A DNA stretch of 64,000 nt from Vampirovibrio chlorellavorus (GCA_003149345.1 QFWI01000008.1:930001-994000); one strand, 5' to 3'. Shown: positions 36,525-46,101, counted from the first letter of the stretch. Notes: generated by a model from the letters alone, not told the origin. Numbers and translations are program-made.

Positions 36525-36961
36525 TAACGGGCCGGTACGGCCAAACGGCGCAAATCACTGGTGCCAAAAGTCGCCCTTGGCACCATTCGCACAGCGGCAG
36601 CCAGCCTGACACTGATGAATTCCCGGCAAGCCCCCCAAGGTTCCGCACGACAACCTTCTTCCGCCACCAAAACCAGCTGAGCCTTGTGCAACTGAAAATA
36701 GGCTGGTTCGCTCAGCCAGACAGCATCTACACCGGAATGGCCACAACGCGCACAGCACCGCTGCACCGGAGAAATCCGCCCAAACCACAACCGGCTTTCC
36801 ACCCGCCTTTGGCAATGGGCGCAGCGCAAGGCCACCCACTGAAAGATCAGTCCCCGCCCGCAGTCGGGGCAGTAGCACTTCCCCTCATGGATGCGGGTTC
36901 GCCAGTGCCGACAGGAAAAAACACCGGCCAGAAACCTCAAAAACCATTTAAAAACAAGCAT
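36524..36961 (-). CDS. Zinc-ribbon protein of unknown function
   Basis: 145 residues with three cysteine pairs in the first 80 residues (CYCPDC, CAHC, CCARC), an arrangement of two or more zinc ribbons. The remainder has no clear motif (FQLHKAQLVLVAEEG). AAAGGGG lies upstream of the ATG. The stop codon coincides with the end of MITE copy 2. Function unknown; zinc ribbons of this kind usually contact nucleic acids or proteins. Confidence 0.55.
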   Translation of the reverse strand: MLVFKWFLRFLAGVFSCRHWRTRIHEGKCYCPDCGRGLIFQWVALRCAHCQRRVESRLWFGRISPVQRCCARCGHSGVDAVWLSEPAYFQLHKAQLVLVAEEGCRAEPWGACREFISVRLAAAVRMVPRATFGTSDLRRLAVPAR

Positions 36962-37157
36962 TTAACCCCTTTCCCAATATGCTATTCTGATATTAAAATC
37001 ATATTGAGTATTTTCAAAAATTCAGACGCACTTGGATGTTATAAATCAATTTGGTGAATCAAAAAGTAACGAGTAATTCTTGTACCTATTCTCTGTCGGT
37101 TAGACCCAAAAGTATCGTTTAATTTAGCTCCTTTGGATGGGCTTGGGTGGGTGACGC

Positions 37158-37874
37158 ATGTTCATCGATACGTTCATTGACAAAGTAAAGTTGGCACTGG
37201 CCAGTTCAACCTGTGTATCCTGTCAGCAAAAACGCCCGGATCACCTTCAATTTTGCGGTCGCTGCCATGAAAAACTGGGACTGCGCCAGCCCAAGGCCAT
37301 TTTAAGCAGCCCCAGTTGCGCCATTCACGCGGCCACCAATTTCAATCCCAACATCAAACGCATCCTGTATGGGCACAAGTTTTATAACCGGGTGGAACAT
37401 ATCCCGGTTCTGTCTGGGCTCTTGACCCAATACTGGGAAAGCCTGCCCCCCAGCAGCGGTTTTAAAGTGGTTCACCCGGAAAACGTTCTGGTCATTCCTA
37501 TTCCGCCCCATCACGGGGAACTCAGTCGCATTGAGCTGTTTGCCAGCCAAATGGCCCGCCATTTTGGCTACGATTATCGCCCGGATCTACTCAGCTGGAT
37601 GCGGGAAGTCAAACCCCAGCATCGCATTCACGACAAACAGACCCGCTTGCAGAATATCTCCCAGAGCTTGTACCTGAAGAGCGGTGTCATCTCCGGCTAT
37701 GAAAAGGTGATTGTGGTGGATGACATCACCACCACCGGGGCCACCTTTATGGAAGCCGCCCGGGCCTTCCGCAGCGAAGCGGCCAACCCGGAAGAGACCG
37801 GCAACAAGCTGGTGTGTCTAGCGGTCACCCGTGTTCCTCTGGGTGCCCAAATCCGGGCCGCCGAAGTGGAATAA
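37158..37874 (+). CDS. comF: ComF-family phosphoribosyltransferase-like protein
   Basis: 238 residues. The N-terminal zinc finger is CVSCQQKRPDHLQFCGRC. The C-terminal half has the PRPP-binding VIVVDDITTTGATF loop of type I phosphoribosyltransferases and a RLQNISQSL segment. ComF takes part in DNA uptake in naturally competent bacteria, though biochemical function is unclear. A possible extended -10 box, TGTTATAAA, is at 37037-37045. Pilin-like genes elsewhere in the window would suit competence, but that link is inference. Confidence 0.75.
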   Translation: MFIDTFIDKVKLALASSTCVSCQQKRPDHLQFCGRCHEKLGLRQPKAILSSPSCAIHAATNFNPNIKRILYGHKFYNRVEHIPVLSGLLTQYWESLPPSSGFKVVHPENVLVIPIPPHHGELSRIELFASQMARHFGYDYRPDLLSWMREVKPQHRIHDKQTRLQNISQSLYLKSGVISGYEKVIVVDDITTTGATFMEAARAFRSEAANPEETGNKLVCLAVTRVPLGAQIRAAEVE

Positions 37875-37913
37875 CCCCTGGAATAACGCCCCGGGAAGTG
37901 TTCCCAGTGGCCT

Positions 37914-38432
37914 CTATGCGTTCAGGGTCTGCCAATCCGCTTTGGACAAAGTGGTGGCCTGACCATCTTTACCCATCAGGGCGCCCACATCCTTAAAGCT
38001 GAGTGTGGTGGCGTTTCCGTCCTGAGCGGCCAAACGCTCATAGTTTTTCAGCAGGTTATCGCCCATCTGGTACAGTTTGGCCGTCGCCCCCGACTGACTC
38101 AGCCCGAGATCCTGCAATTTTTGCAGTCCCTGAGTGAGTTCATCACGGGTCATGGCCCCGTTTTTATCGGCATCAAAGTATTGCAGGGCGTTCAAAACCT
38201 GAGTCCCGCTGTGGCTGCCCATGGCATTGGCCAATTCGCCCACGGCCTGCCCCACCTGCTGGCCCAATTTTTCCGAGAGTCCATCAGACAAGCCCAACTT
38301 TTGGGCCACTTGGGCAAAGCCCTTTCCCTGAGTCAGCTTCGCAGCACCCAAGGCTCCTTTCAACACGGCCCCCATGCCGTTACTACCCTGTATCAGTTCC
38401 AACCCTATAGACGCCGCTGTTCCAAAATTCAT
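37914..38432 (-). CDS. EF-hand calcium-binding protein
   Basis: 172 residues. A canonical EF-hand loop DADKNGAMTRDE lies near residue 92, and a degenerate second one may follow (DGQATTLSKADW). The N-terminal half is Gly/Ala-rich and helical (ALGAAKLTQGKG). No obvious signal peptide, although MNFGTAASIGLEL opens with a mild hydrophobic stretch. One of three proteins in the window with DxDxDG-type loops. Confidence 0.65.
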   Translation of the reverse strand: MNFGTAASIGLELIQGSNGMGAVLKGALGAAKLTQGKGFAQVAQKLGLSDGLSEKLGQQVGQAVGELANAMGSHSGTQVLNALQYFDADKNGAMTRDELTQGLQKLQDLGLSQSGATAKLYQMGDNLLKNYERLAAQDGNATTLSFKDVGALMGKDGQATTLSKADWQTLNA

Positions 38433-38560
38433 GCGTACACCCCATCTGGCTCTCTCTAACCGGTCGTTGTTTCACTGTAACCGCAGGCAGCGTACACTTC
38501 CTCCATCAGCTGAAGGATTCAGCGGAGGGGGGCAAAACCGGGCAGCAACATGCAAGGGGC

Positions 38561-40423
38561 TCAGCCCAACACCGGAAACAGCTCCAGCAAGCGGGCAATA
38601 ATAGCCCCGACCCCAAAGGCAATGACCCAGGAGCCCGCCAATACGGTCAGGCCTTCTTTAATGCCTCGCTCTTTCCAAATCACGGTGGCTGAGGCAAAGC
38701 AGGGCACAAACAGGGTAATCACCATCAGGCAGGTCAGTAACTGGGCTTGGGTAATATGGTCGGCCATCAGATAAAGGCCAGCGGCGCCAAAGTCCCGACG
38801 TACCAGCCCCATAATAAACACCTGAGCGGTCTCATAAGGCAGGTGCAAGACCGCTTTAATCACAGGGCCCAAAGTCTGCTCAATCAGCTGAAGCGTTTGA
38901 GTGGCTTGCAACACCGCCACCAGCAAGGAGCCCAGCACGAACAGGGGGGCAGCCTCCTTGATAAAAACCATGGTGCGCACCCAGGTTTTGCGGGCGATAT
39001 TTTTGAAATTTGGAATGCGCATGGGGGGCAAATCGAGAATCAGGCTGGTGGAGCGCCCCGGCAATACTTTGTTCAGAACGGTTCCTAATGCAATCAGCAC
39101 GGCAAACAGCACGGCAATATAGACTCCCCAGGCTTTTAAACCACCGGCCTTGGCCATCAGGGCGATTAACACCCCCAACTGGGCCGAACAGGGAATGGTA
39201 ATGGCCAAAATGGTGGAGGCAATGGTGCGCTCCCGGTTGGAGGTCAGCACCCGGGTGGACACCGTGGCCATAGTCACGCAGCCCAGCCCCAAAATAAGGG
39301 GAATGACCGCTCGCCCGTTCAGGCCGATTTTATTCAGCAAGCCATCGGAAATCACCGCCACACGAGGCAAATAGCCACAGTCTTCCAAAATGGAAATATA
39401 AATGTAGAAGCCCAATACCAGTGGGAATAAAACCCCGAAAATATAGCGGATGCTCATGGTCAGCACCCCAAACTCCCCGCCAAAGACGGTGTACAGAAAA
39501 CTACCCTCCGGGAAGACACGGGCAATCAGGCCTTGCAACACGGGCACCAGACCCGGCCAAAAGCCAGCGTCCTCGCCCAACATAAACTTACCTTCAGTCA
39601 AGGTGACCAGGTCTCCAGCCACCCAAATGCCAATCACCTGATACAAGGCGTAGAGTACCACCAGCATGACCACGAAAGCCACCCACGGATTGAGCAAAGC
39701 CTGTCCCACCCGCTGAGAAAGCAATTGTCGCACCGAACCGGGCTGAGTGCTGTCGGTGACCACCTGAGCGGCCAGTGCGTTTACGTACTGTCGGCGTAGC
39801 CCGTAAATTTTCATGCGATGGGCCAGATTGGCCTCAAGGCTCTTAATCTCATCCGGTTCCGGGGCACCGGGGGTGGCATTGCCCAAACGGGCCGTGGTCA
39901 CGGCCTGCCTGACTGCCGTTAAGCCCTCCTGCTGCACCGCCACCGTGGGCAGTACGGGGACACCCAGCAGCTTTTCCAGGAGGGTCAAATCCACGGTGAG
40001 ATTCCGAGAAGCCGCCTCATCCATCTGGTTCACCGCCACAATCAAGGGTTTGCCGTAGTCAATGATCTGCTGGGTTAAAAATAAATCTCGTTCCAGACTG
40101 ATGGCGCTGACCACGTTAATAATGATATCGGCGCCCAAAATGGCGTCCTCGGCCACCCGCTCTTCCTCGCTCATCCCCGACAGGCCATAAACACCGGGCG
40201 TGTCCATCAGTCGGGTGTTATCGTCCATCTGCCCCTTGGGCACGTCAATGGTGGTACCGGGGAAATTGGATACATTGACGTACAAGCCGGTAAAGGCGTT
40301 AAAAAACAGGGATTTGCCCACATTCGGGTTTCCGGCCAGTACCACGGTTTGCGGGGCCGACGCCGTGGACACCGGGTTACCCAGGGCTAACCCGTTGGAC
40401 TCTGGGAGAGCAGCCATGTTCAT
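38561..40423 (-). CDS. feoB: Ferrous iron transporter FeoB
   Basis: 620 residues. The N-terminal GTPase has G1 GNPNVGKSLFFNAFTG, G3 DTPGVYG, G4 NQMD. A helical spacer follows and then a polytopic membrane part with gate motifs (FPLVLGFYIYISILEDCGYLPR and PCSAQL). It moves Fe2+ across the inner membrane. Shorter than the 770-residue E. coli form, as in many lineages. Its ATG overlaps the feoA stop (ATGA). Confidence 0.96.
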   Translation of the reverse strand: MNMAALPESNGLALGNPVSTASAPQTVVLAGNPNVGKSLFFNAFTGLYVNVSNFPGTTIDVPKGQMDDNTRLMDTPGVYGLSGMSEEERVAEDAILGADIIINVVSAISLERDLFLTQQIIDYGKPLIVAVNQMDEAASRNLTVDLTLLEKLLGVPVLPTVAVQQEGLTAVRQAVTTARLGNATPGAPEPDEIKSLEANLAHRMKIYGLRRQYVNALAAQVVTDSTQPGSVRQLLSQRVGQALLNPWVAFVVMLVVLYALYQVIGIWVAGDLVTLTEGKFMLGEDAGFWPGLVPVLQGLIARVFPEGSFLYTVFGGEFGVLTMSIRYIFGVLFPLVLGFYIYISILEDCGYLPRVAVISDGLLNKIGLNGRAVIPLILGLGCVTMATVSTRVLTSNRERTIASTILAITIPCSAQLGVLIALMAKAGGLKAWGVYIAVLFAVLIALGTVLNKVLPGRSTSLILDLPPMRIPNFKNIARKTWVRTMVFIKEAAPLFVLGSLLVAVLQATQTLQLIEQTLGPVIKAVLHLPYETAQVFIMGLVRRDFGAAGLYLMADHITQAQLLTCLMVITLFVPCFASATVIWKERGIKEGLTVLAGSWVIAFGVGAIIARLLELFPVLG

Positions 40424-40683
40424 CGAACACTTCCTTCCTGCCGCTGCACTTCAATCCCCCGACACAGTTCCCGCCCCAAGGCAATCTCCATCCCGCCCCG
40501 TCGAATGATCACGGGGCCGCCCGGCACTTTGGACGCCAGGTAAATAATCTCGCCTTCCGCGATGCCCAGTCGCATAGCGACGGTGGCTGTTTCATCATCC
40601 AGAATGGCCTTGACGCAAAGCGTCTCACCCACGGTGGCTTTTTCCAGGGTATAAGAAGCTGCCATACAATTTGGGGCCTTCAT
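40420..40683 (-). CDS. feoA: FeoA-family iron transport protein
   Basis: 87 residues of the SH3-like FeoA fold: a VKAILDDETATVAMRLGIAEGE segment followed by GGPVIIRRGGMEIALG and RELCRGI. It is directly upstream of feoB with a 4-base overlap and acts as its small cytosolic partner. A Fur-like box lies about 77 bases upstream. Confidence 0.9.
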   Translation of the reverse strand: MKAPNCMAASYTLEKATVGETLCVKAILDDETATVAMRLGIAEGEIIYLASKVPGGPVIIRRGGMEIALGRELCRGIEVQRQEGSVR

Positions 40684-41287
40684 TAATAGATACTGAAATA
40701 GATACTGAAAGAGGGACTGAGGTGAAAAATAAACGACTTGATCGGGCGAGGCGTTGTATTGAGAAATATTATCAAAAGCAGACGCAAGCTGAAAGCCGTT
40801 GAATCAAGTTTCTCTGGTAAACAATTGCTCCGATCGAGTGGGCTAGATCAATAAAAACAACGGCACTCCATTCGATTCCCCCAAAGCCCCATTGTTTTCT
40901 CTTGCATTTCTCCACTTCTGATTCGGATCCGGCTTCAGAAATGGATTCCAATCAAAAGGAGCGACAGACTTGAGCGTCAAAAGTTACAAAAGTTTACATT
41001 GAATTTATGACAGTGGTGTGGCGATGGTGTTCAAAAGACCCTAAGTTTTCAGGAACAGCCTTTTGTCCCCCCATCGAATTTCCAACCCTCCCTGGTTAGC
41101 ACTAAAAAAACACACAAAATCATCAACCGCCAACGTTGGGTGCTTTACAGTTGGCCTGCATGCGGTAAATTGATGATTATTCAATCACTTTAGGTTCTGT
41201 CTTGGGATTAGGAGCGCGGTCAGGGGGTCTGGCCGGGTGGCTCCGTTCGTCACAAATCGTCTATGCATATTGTTAGAAGGGAGTCTT
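40684..41287. other. Long intergenic region with feo control and a second promoter
   Basis: About 600 bases. It holds the Fur-like box and presumed feo promoter on the minus strand, a tandem ATACTGAAATAG-type repeat just before feoA, and on the plus strand TTTACA (41144-41149) with TAAATT (41166-41171), spacer 16, as a candidate promoter for the small gene at 41288. Otherwise I see nothing in it. Confidence 0.45.
40760..40774 (-). promoter_or_regulatory. Fur-like box upstream of feoAB
   Basis: TGAGAAATATTATCA against the 7-1-7 Fur consensus TGATAATnATTATCA: 12 of 14 positions agree and the right half is perfect. Suggests iron-dependent repression of feoAB. Confidence 0.5.
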
Positions 41288-41440
41288 ATGCAAGTTATCA
41301 GCTTTGGTGGTAAAACACCCTCCGTCAAACAAATGGCCGAAAAAGCAAAACAAGCCATGGCCGCCAAACCTCAGGCTGGTCTTCAGCAGCCTTTAAAAGC
41401 GGATACCTTCCAAAAGGCCCAACCGCCCATTAAAAAGTAA
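41288..41440 (+). CDS. Small 50-residue hydrophilic protein
   Basis: GGGAG four bases before ATG 41288 and a terminator right after the stop support a real gene. The product begins MQVISFGGKTPSVKQMAEKA and is rich in Lys, Gln and Ala, with a Pro/Lys tail (PPIKK). No membrane segment, no domain. The FGGKTPS opening is unusual for a disordered small protein, but its function cannot be guessed. Confidence 0.5.
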   Translation: MQVISFGGKTPSVKQMAEKAKQAMAAKPQAGLQQPLKADTFQKAQPPIKK

Positions 41441-41474
41441 AAAACTGGGGTATTCATCCAAACTTCTTACCACC

Positions 41475-41508
41475 AAGGCAAGCCGCACACGCTGGGGCTT
41501 GCCTTTTT
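41475..41508 (+). terminator. Rho-independent terminator after the 50-residue gene
   Basis: Stem AAGGCAAGCC / GGCTTGCCTT with an 11-base loop and a short T run. It lies 35 bases after the stop codon. Confidence 0.8.
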
Positions 41509-41694
41509 CAGAGTAAACACCCATGAAACCAATGGCTTCGGGCTTCATTCATTCAAATACCAACAAGTGAAAAAACACTTGGCAAACGGGTTGGCCCAGG
41601 TAGCCTGGAGGCCTCGCTTTAACGCCAGAGTCTTTCAATCACATTTAAAAGTTCACATGAGGAGACAGGCCAAAGCCTGTCAGAGGGGGTATTG

Positions 41695-42039
41695 ATGATC
41701 CAATCCGTATTGGGCGTGCTGAAACGCCTGCCCAACAATAGCCGTTCCTTCGCGACTACCGCGGGCACTCTCAAAACCAAAGGGCCTTCGCCAAGCACTG
41801 GTCATCGTCCCGGTCATCTGCCGGGACATCTTCCGGGCACCACGCAGGTCACAGACGTCCCGGACTGCTTCCAGCGAGTCCTCAACCCACCCAAAGCGCC
41901 GCCAGCGCTTGTATCTGCCAAACCCTCCGGCGATCCATCCTTGGACAAGGAATTGCGCCCTCGAATCGCGGCGCTGTTTGGCCCTTCCAGACGGGCACCG
42001 CTCAAGCCGACGCCTGCCCAGACCGCTAGCAAGCCATAG
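41695..42039 (+). CDS. Pro-rich small protein of unknown function
   Basis: 114 residues, ATG 41695 preceded by GAGGGGGT. A perfect hairpin (GACAGGC-CAAA-GCCTGTC, 41664-41681) abuts this ribosome binding site. The protein is basic with an internal repeat (HRPGHLPGHLPG) and Pro/Ala/Lys-rich ends. No hydrophobic segment. A GC-rich hairpin at 42075-42097 between it and the convergent valS lacks a T run and is a doubtful terminator. Confidence 0.45.
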   Translation: MIQSVLGVLKRLPNNSRSFATTAGTLKTKGPSPSTGHRPGHLPGHLPGTTQVTDVPDCFQRVLNPPKAPPALVSAKPSGDPSLDKELRPRIAALFGPSRRAPLKPTPAQTASKP

Positions 42040-42122
42040 TCCCACAGACTAGACTGAAACGTCCTGAAGCAAACGGGGGCGGTTGTGATCCGCCCCCATA
42101 GCATTTAAAAAAACCGGATGAC

Positions 42123-44822
42123 TTAGCTGCTCAAGCTGGACAGCTGCTCTTCCAGGGCCTTCACCTGCTTGTTGACTTCCTGCAAGCGGGCTTTGTTCTT
42201 CTCCACCACGGCCAAAGGAGCCCGTTCCAGAAACTCAAAGTTCATCATCATCTTATCCAGCTGATCTTTTTCCTTGATCAGGGCGTCCATCTTCTTGCGC
42301 ACCCGATCCAGCTCCTGGCCCAGATCAATCAGGCCTTCCAATGAGACCACAATGCGGCTGTGCCCCACCACGTTAACGGCCACATGCTCCTGGCGGGCAT
42401 CCACCACCTCCCGCACTTCAAACTGCTCCAGGCGAATAAAGTGATTCAGAATGGCCAAACCGCTTTCAATGGCCTCTTTTTCCATGGGTTCAGTAGTCAC
42501 CACGTGGGCTTTGACCGATTGCTGATGGGGCACCGTGTACTGCTGACGGATATTCCGCAAGGAGCGCACCACTTCCAGCAGGTAATCAATCCGCTCGCTA
42601 ATACCGTCATCAATCAGGGACTCGTCCGCCTGAGGGTAAGGGGCGATGGATACTGACTGTTCCTTACGGTGGGGCAGCTTCTGGAAAATTTCCTCGGTGA
42701 TATAAGGCATGATGGGGTGCATCAGGCGCAAAGTACCACTCAGCACGTGCAATAAAATGCGCTGGGTGTTGGCCCGCAGCGCCGGGTCTTGCATCTGCTT
42801 TTTGGCGTACTCCACATACCAGTCGCAAAAGCCGTTCCAGATAAACTCATACAGCGTATCGGCCAGCTCCCCGAACTTGAACTCGCCCAACAAGCGGTTG
42901 GCCTCTCGCACGGCCGTGTTGTAGCGACTCAGCACCCAGCGATCCATCAAGGACAAGGCATTGTGATCAATGGGTTGATCGTCTACGCCCTGGCCTTCCT
43001 CAGGCGCTATATTCATCAACACAAAGCGGGAAGCGTTCCACAGCTTGTTACCAAACAGTTTGCCCTGCTCCAGTTTTTCCTTGTTCAGCTTAATGTCTTG
43101 TCCGCCATAAGTAATGAGGGAAGTCAGTCCAAAGCGGAAGCCGTCGCAACCGATCTCATCAATCACTTCCACCGGATCCACGGTGTTGCCCTTGGACTTG
43201 CTCATTTTCTGGCCTTTTTCATCCCGAATCAGGCCATGAATGTACACGGTATGGAAGGGCGACTGATCGGTCAGCTCCAGCCCGAACATGGTCATCCGGG
43301 CCACCCAGAAGAAAATGATGTCAAAGCCGGTCACCAGCACATCGGTAGGGTAGAAGTTTTTATAATCTTCTGCATGGGTATTGGGCCAGCCCATAGTGGA
43401 AAACGGCCACAGCCCGGAGGAGAACCAGGTATCCAGCACATCGGTGTCCTGGGTAATCTCGGAAGAACCACAAGCGCTGCACTGGCTGGGGGTTTCCAGA
43501 GCAACAGTGACACCCCGACACTGGGCACAATGCCAAGCAGGAATTTGATGTCCCCACCACAGTTGGCGGGAAATGCACCAATCCTGAATATCGGTCAGCC
43601 AGCGCACGTAGTCCTTAGTCCAACGCTCCGGGATAAAGCGAATTTCACCCGCTTCCAGCGAGCGCAGACAGCGTTCGGCCAGGGGCTGGGTTTTCACAAA
43701 CCACTGCTTGGACAGCAAGGGTTCAATGGTGGTGCTGCACCGTTGGCAATGGCCCACCCGGTGGCTGTGTTCTTTTTTGGCGATTAAAAAGCCTTGTTGC
43801 TCCAGCAGGGCCTCGGTGCGCTTGCGGGCATCAAAGCGATCCACCCCCCGGATGTCCTCGGGCATAAAGTCTTCCGCCTTCATGCAACCCCGCTCATCAA
43901 TCACCCACAGGGGATCCAAACCGTGTTGCTGGGCAATTTTAAAGTCATTGGGATCATGGGCCGGGGTAATCTTCAACGCCCCGGTACCAAAACTGACATC
44001 CACATACTCATCGGCAATTACCGGAATTTCCCGGTTGGTCAGGGGAATACGCACCTTTTGGCCAATGTACTGGCTATAACGGGGATCTTTCGGGTTGACG
44101 GCCACGGCCATGTCCCCATACATGGTTTCCGGGCGGGTGGTGGCCACCACCAAATACGGATGCCCGGCTTCATTCACGGGACGTCCATCCGCCACAGGAT
44201 AAGCGATTTCCCACAAAAAGCTGCTTTCGTCCTCATAGTCGGTCTCAATATCGGAAATGGCCGACACGCAGCGGGGGCACCAGTTCACAATGTAAGTCCC
44301 CTGATAAATCAGGCCCTTCTCATACAAATGCACAAAGGCGTGCCGCACCGCCTGGCTCAGTCCTTCATCCAGGGTAAAGCGCTGCCGCTCCCAGTCCGGG
44401 GAAACGCCCAGCCGTTTGAACTGGTTGGCAATATCAGATTTACGGGCGTTGGCCCACTCCCACACATGGTTTACAAAGGCTTCCCGACCCATTTCCTCCT
44501 TGGTTTGCCCGCCCTGCTCCCGCATGTTACGCTCCACCACGTTTTGGGTGGCAATCCCGGCGTGATCCATACCCGGCATCCACAGGGTTTTGTGGTTCAG
44601 CATGCGGTGCCAGCGGATCAGGATATCCTGAATGGTGGAATCCAGGGCGTGCCCCATATGCAACACCCCGGTCACGTTGGGCGGCGGGATCACCAGGCTA
44701 AACTTGCCCTGGGGCTGCGCGTTGGCCTCCGGCTTGAACAGTTGATGAGACTCCCAAAACTGGTAGATTCGGGATTCAACATCTTTGGGCTCAAAGGCTT
44801 TGGGTAAGGATGAAGAGGTCAT
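42123..44822 (-). CDS. valS: Valyl-tRNA synthetase
   Basis: 899 residues. Class I signature PPNVTGVLHMGHALD (HIGH motif as HMGH) near residue 55 and KMSKSKGNT in the second half. An editing CP1 domain lies between, with cysteine pairs (CPRC, CQRC, CAQC, CSAC) that may bind zinc. The last 70 residues form the coiled-coil arm typical of ValRS (LDRVRKKMDALIKEKDQLD). It charges tRNA-Val in the cytosol. Confidence 0.97.
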   Translation of the reverse strand: MTSSSLPKAFEPKDVESRIYQFWESHQLFKPEANAQPQGKFSLVIPPPNVTGVLHMGHALDSTIQDILIRWHRMLNHKTLWMPGMDHAGIATQNVVERNMREQGGQTKEEMGREAFVNHVWEWANARKSDIANQFKRLGVSPDWERQRFTLDEGLSQAVRHAFVHLYEKGLIYQGTYIVNWCPRCVSAISDIETDYEDESSFLWEIAYPVADGRPVNEAGHPYLVVATTRPETMYGDMAVAVNPKDPRYSQYIGQKVRIPLTNREIPVIADEYVDVSFGTGALKITPAHDPNDFKIAQQHGLDPLWVIDERGCMKAEDFMPEDIRGVDRFDARKRTEALLEQQGFLIAKKEHSHRVGHCQRCSTTIEPLLSKQWFVKTQPLAERCLRSLEAGEIRFIPERWTKDYVRWLTDIQDWCISRQLWWGHQIPAWHCAQCRGVTVALETPSQCSACGSSEITQDTDVLDTWFSSGLWPFSTMGWPNTHAEDYKNFYPTDVLVTGFDIIFFWVARMTMFGLELTDQSPFHTVYIHGLIRDEKGQKMSKSKGNTVDPVEVIDEIGCDGFRFGLTSLITYGGQDIKLNKEKLEQGKLFGNKLWNASRFVLMNIAPEEGQGVDDQPIDHNALSLMDRWVLSRYNTAVREANRLLGEFKFGELADTLYEFIWNGFCDWYVEYAKKQMQDPALRANTQRILLHVLSGTLRLMHPIMPYITEEIFQKLPHRKEQSVSIAPYPQADESLIDDGISERIDYLLEVVRSLRNIRQQYTVPHQQSVKAHVVTTEPMEKEAIESGLAILNHFIRLEQFEVREVVDARQEHVAVNVVGHSRIVVSLEGLIDLGQELDRVRKKMDALIKEKDQLDKMMMNFEFLERAPLAVVEKNKARLQEVNKQVKALEEQLSSLSS

Positions 44823-45176
44823 ACGGGGATTCCTGCTTTTTTGGGTCAGCCGCCTCCTTATAATAGAGATCCATGTTCCTGCACAGACGGACTGTCATCA
44901 GGCTGGTTCTTGTAAAAAAGTATGGCAACTGCTTAAGGACTGCTAAAGGGTGGAAATAAGTTATAGTACAATATCAAAGTCGGCTGCCGAGAGCCAAGCG
45001 TTCCGTTACTGTCAGCAATAATACTGGTATCCCGGCCCCGGTAGTTCGCCATTTCGCAGCGCGTTTCGTTAGAGAGTTGATTTGCCCCTTTTCGGCTTCG
45101 CACAGCAATTTCATACGGAAATGCTTCTTTATATTGGAAAACGCGCATGCGCTATATAAAAAGGACAGAATTTTTT
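44823..45176. other. Intergenic region between valS and the LysM gene
   Basis: About 350 bases. TATAAT on the plus strand (TATTATA when read on the minus strand) at 44859-44865 could serve either direction. A TATAGTACAAT stretch near 44963 could be part of a promoter for the LysM gene. No RNA gene or riboswitch recognised. Confidence 0.3.
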
Positions 45177-45734
45177 ATGATGGTGCCCAAAGATTTCGGC
45201 CAAGACTTCGGAGACAATCAGGATATGCCTTCTGACACTCAGGAAAAAATACCGGGCGTTTACGTTCGGGCGGACAACGAATTGCCTCAGGAACTGGATA
45301 TGTTGTGGTCTAACGCCCGCCCTTTCCATAAAGAAGAGCGTAACCCACTGGTGGCGTTTCTGGCGGGTCTGGTCGTGGGCGGCATCCTGACCAGCGCCGT
45401 TTTCCTGCTGCTGGTGATGCGTCCTCAGGTACAAACCGGCGCCACGGACTTACTGGCCCCTGCCAATGAAGAACTGCTGCAAGGCAAACCAGAGGGCGGT
45501 ACGGACGACACCACCGCCGCAACCAAGTCGGGCCCCGTAACTGAAACAACAGTCACCGGCAAAAACACCACTTACACCGTGGTCAGTGGCGATACGCTGG
45601 GCAAGATCGCTGAAAAGGTCTATGGCTCAAGCGCCCCGGAATACGTGGATAAAATCCAGCGGGCCAACAATATGAGCAGTCCCGATAAATTACAACTGGA
45701 TCAAAAACTGGTCATTCCCCCCAAGGGTTATTAA
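45177..45734 (+). CDS. Membrane-anchored LysM protein
   Basis: About 185 residues. An acidic N-terminal tail, a transmembrane helix around residues 52-74 (LVAFLAGLVVGGILTSAVFL), a Thr/Gly linker and one C-terminal LysM domain (YTVVSGDTLGKIAEKVYG through KLQLDQKLVIPP). The LysM should bind peptidoglycan on the outer side of the inner membrane. Topology is inferred from the order. ATG 45177 is preferred over 45147. Confidence 0.8.
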   Translation: MMVPKDFGQDFGDNQDMPSDTQEKIPGVYVRADNELPQELDMLWSNARPFHKEERNPLVAFLAGLVVGGILTSAVFLLLVMRPQVQTGATDLLAPANEELLQGKPEGGTDDTTAATKSGPVTETTVTGKNTTYTVVSGDTLGKIAEKVYGSSAPEYVDKIQRANNMSSPDKLQLDQKLVIPPKGY

Positions 45735-46101
45735 AAACGCCCCCCAGCGCAAGCCCCTGTTATACAAGTTGTTAAAGCTTGTAAAGCATCAAAAGACCAC
45801 CGGTCTGCCCAAAGAGACCGTGGCTTGAAGTGTTCATACCTATAACCGGTAATCAAGCGCCCGGCTAGTGTTTTGGACTATGCAGCCACACCCAGCCCCA
45901 CAACCGTTTCTCACCAGACGTGGGGCTGAATTTAACGCAGACGAATGCCCGCCTCTCTTCTGGAGGCGACGGTATCGCAATTTTAAACTATTGGTTGTTT
46001 TTAAAATTAAACAGAGAGAGTGTGTATCCAGGTACTTCATCCTGATGGGCGGCATCGGCGCGTTAACGCCCAGGATTTTAGCGTGAGGAGCGATATTAAC
46101 A
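45735..46101. other. Non-coding stretch with three strong hairpins
   Basis: About 370 bases without a gene. Hairpins: one near 45797-45823 (CGGTCT/AGACCG core), a perfect 9-base stem CAGCCCCAC / GTGGGGCTG at 45893-45901 and 45920-45928, and CGCCTC/GAGGCG at 45950-45968. None is followed by a T run. It could be a structured leader of the EF-hand gene or a small RNA. No known RNA family recognised. Confidence 0.4.

Noticed and set aside
36524..36961. MITE copy 2 as a truncation of the zinc-ribbon gene
   Set aside because: Removing the element and one TAA copy still gives TAG at the same codon, so the product is unchanged.
42075..42097. GC-rich hairpin as terminator of the Pro-rich gene or valS
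   Set aside because: No T run on either strand; kept only as a remark.
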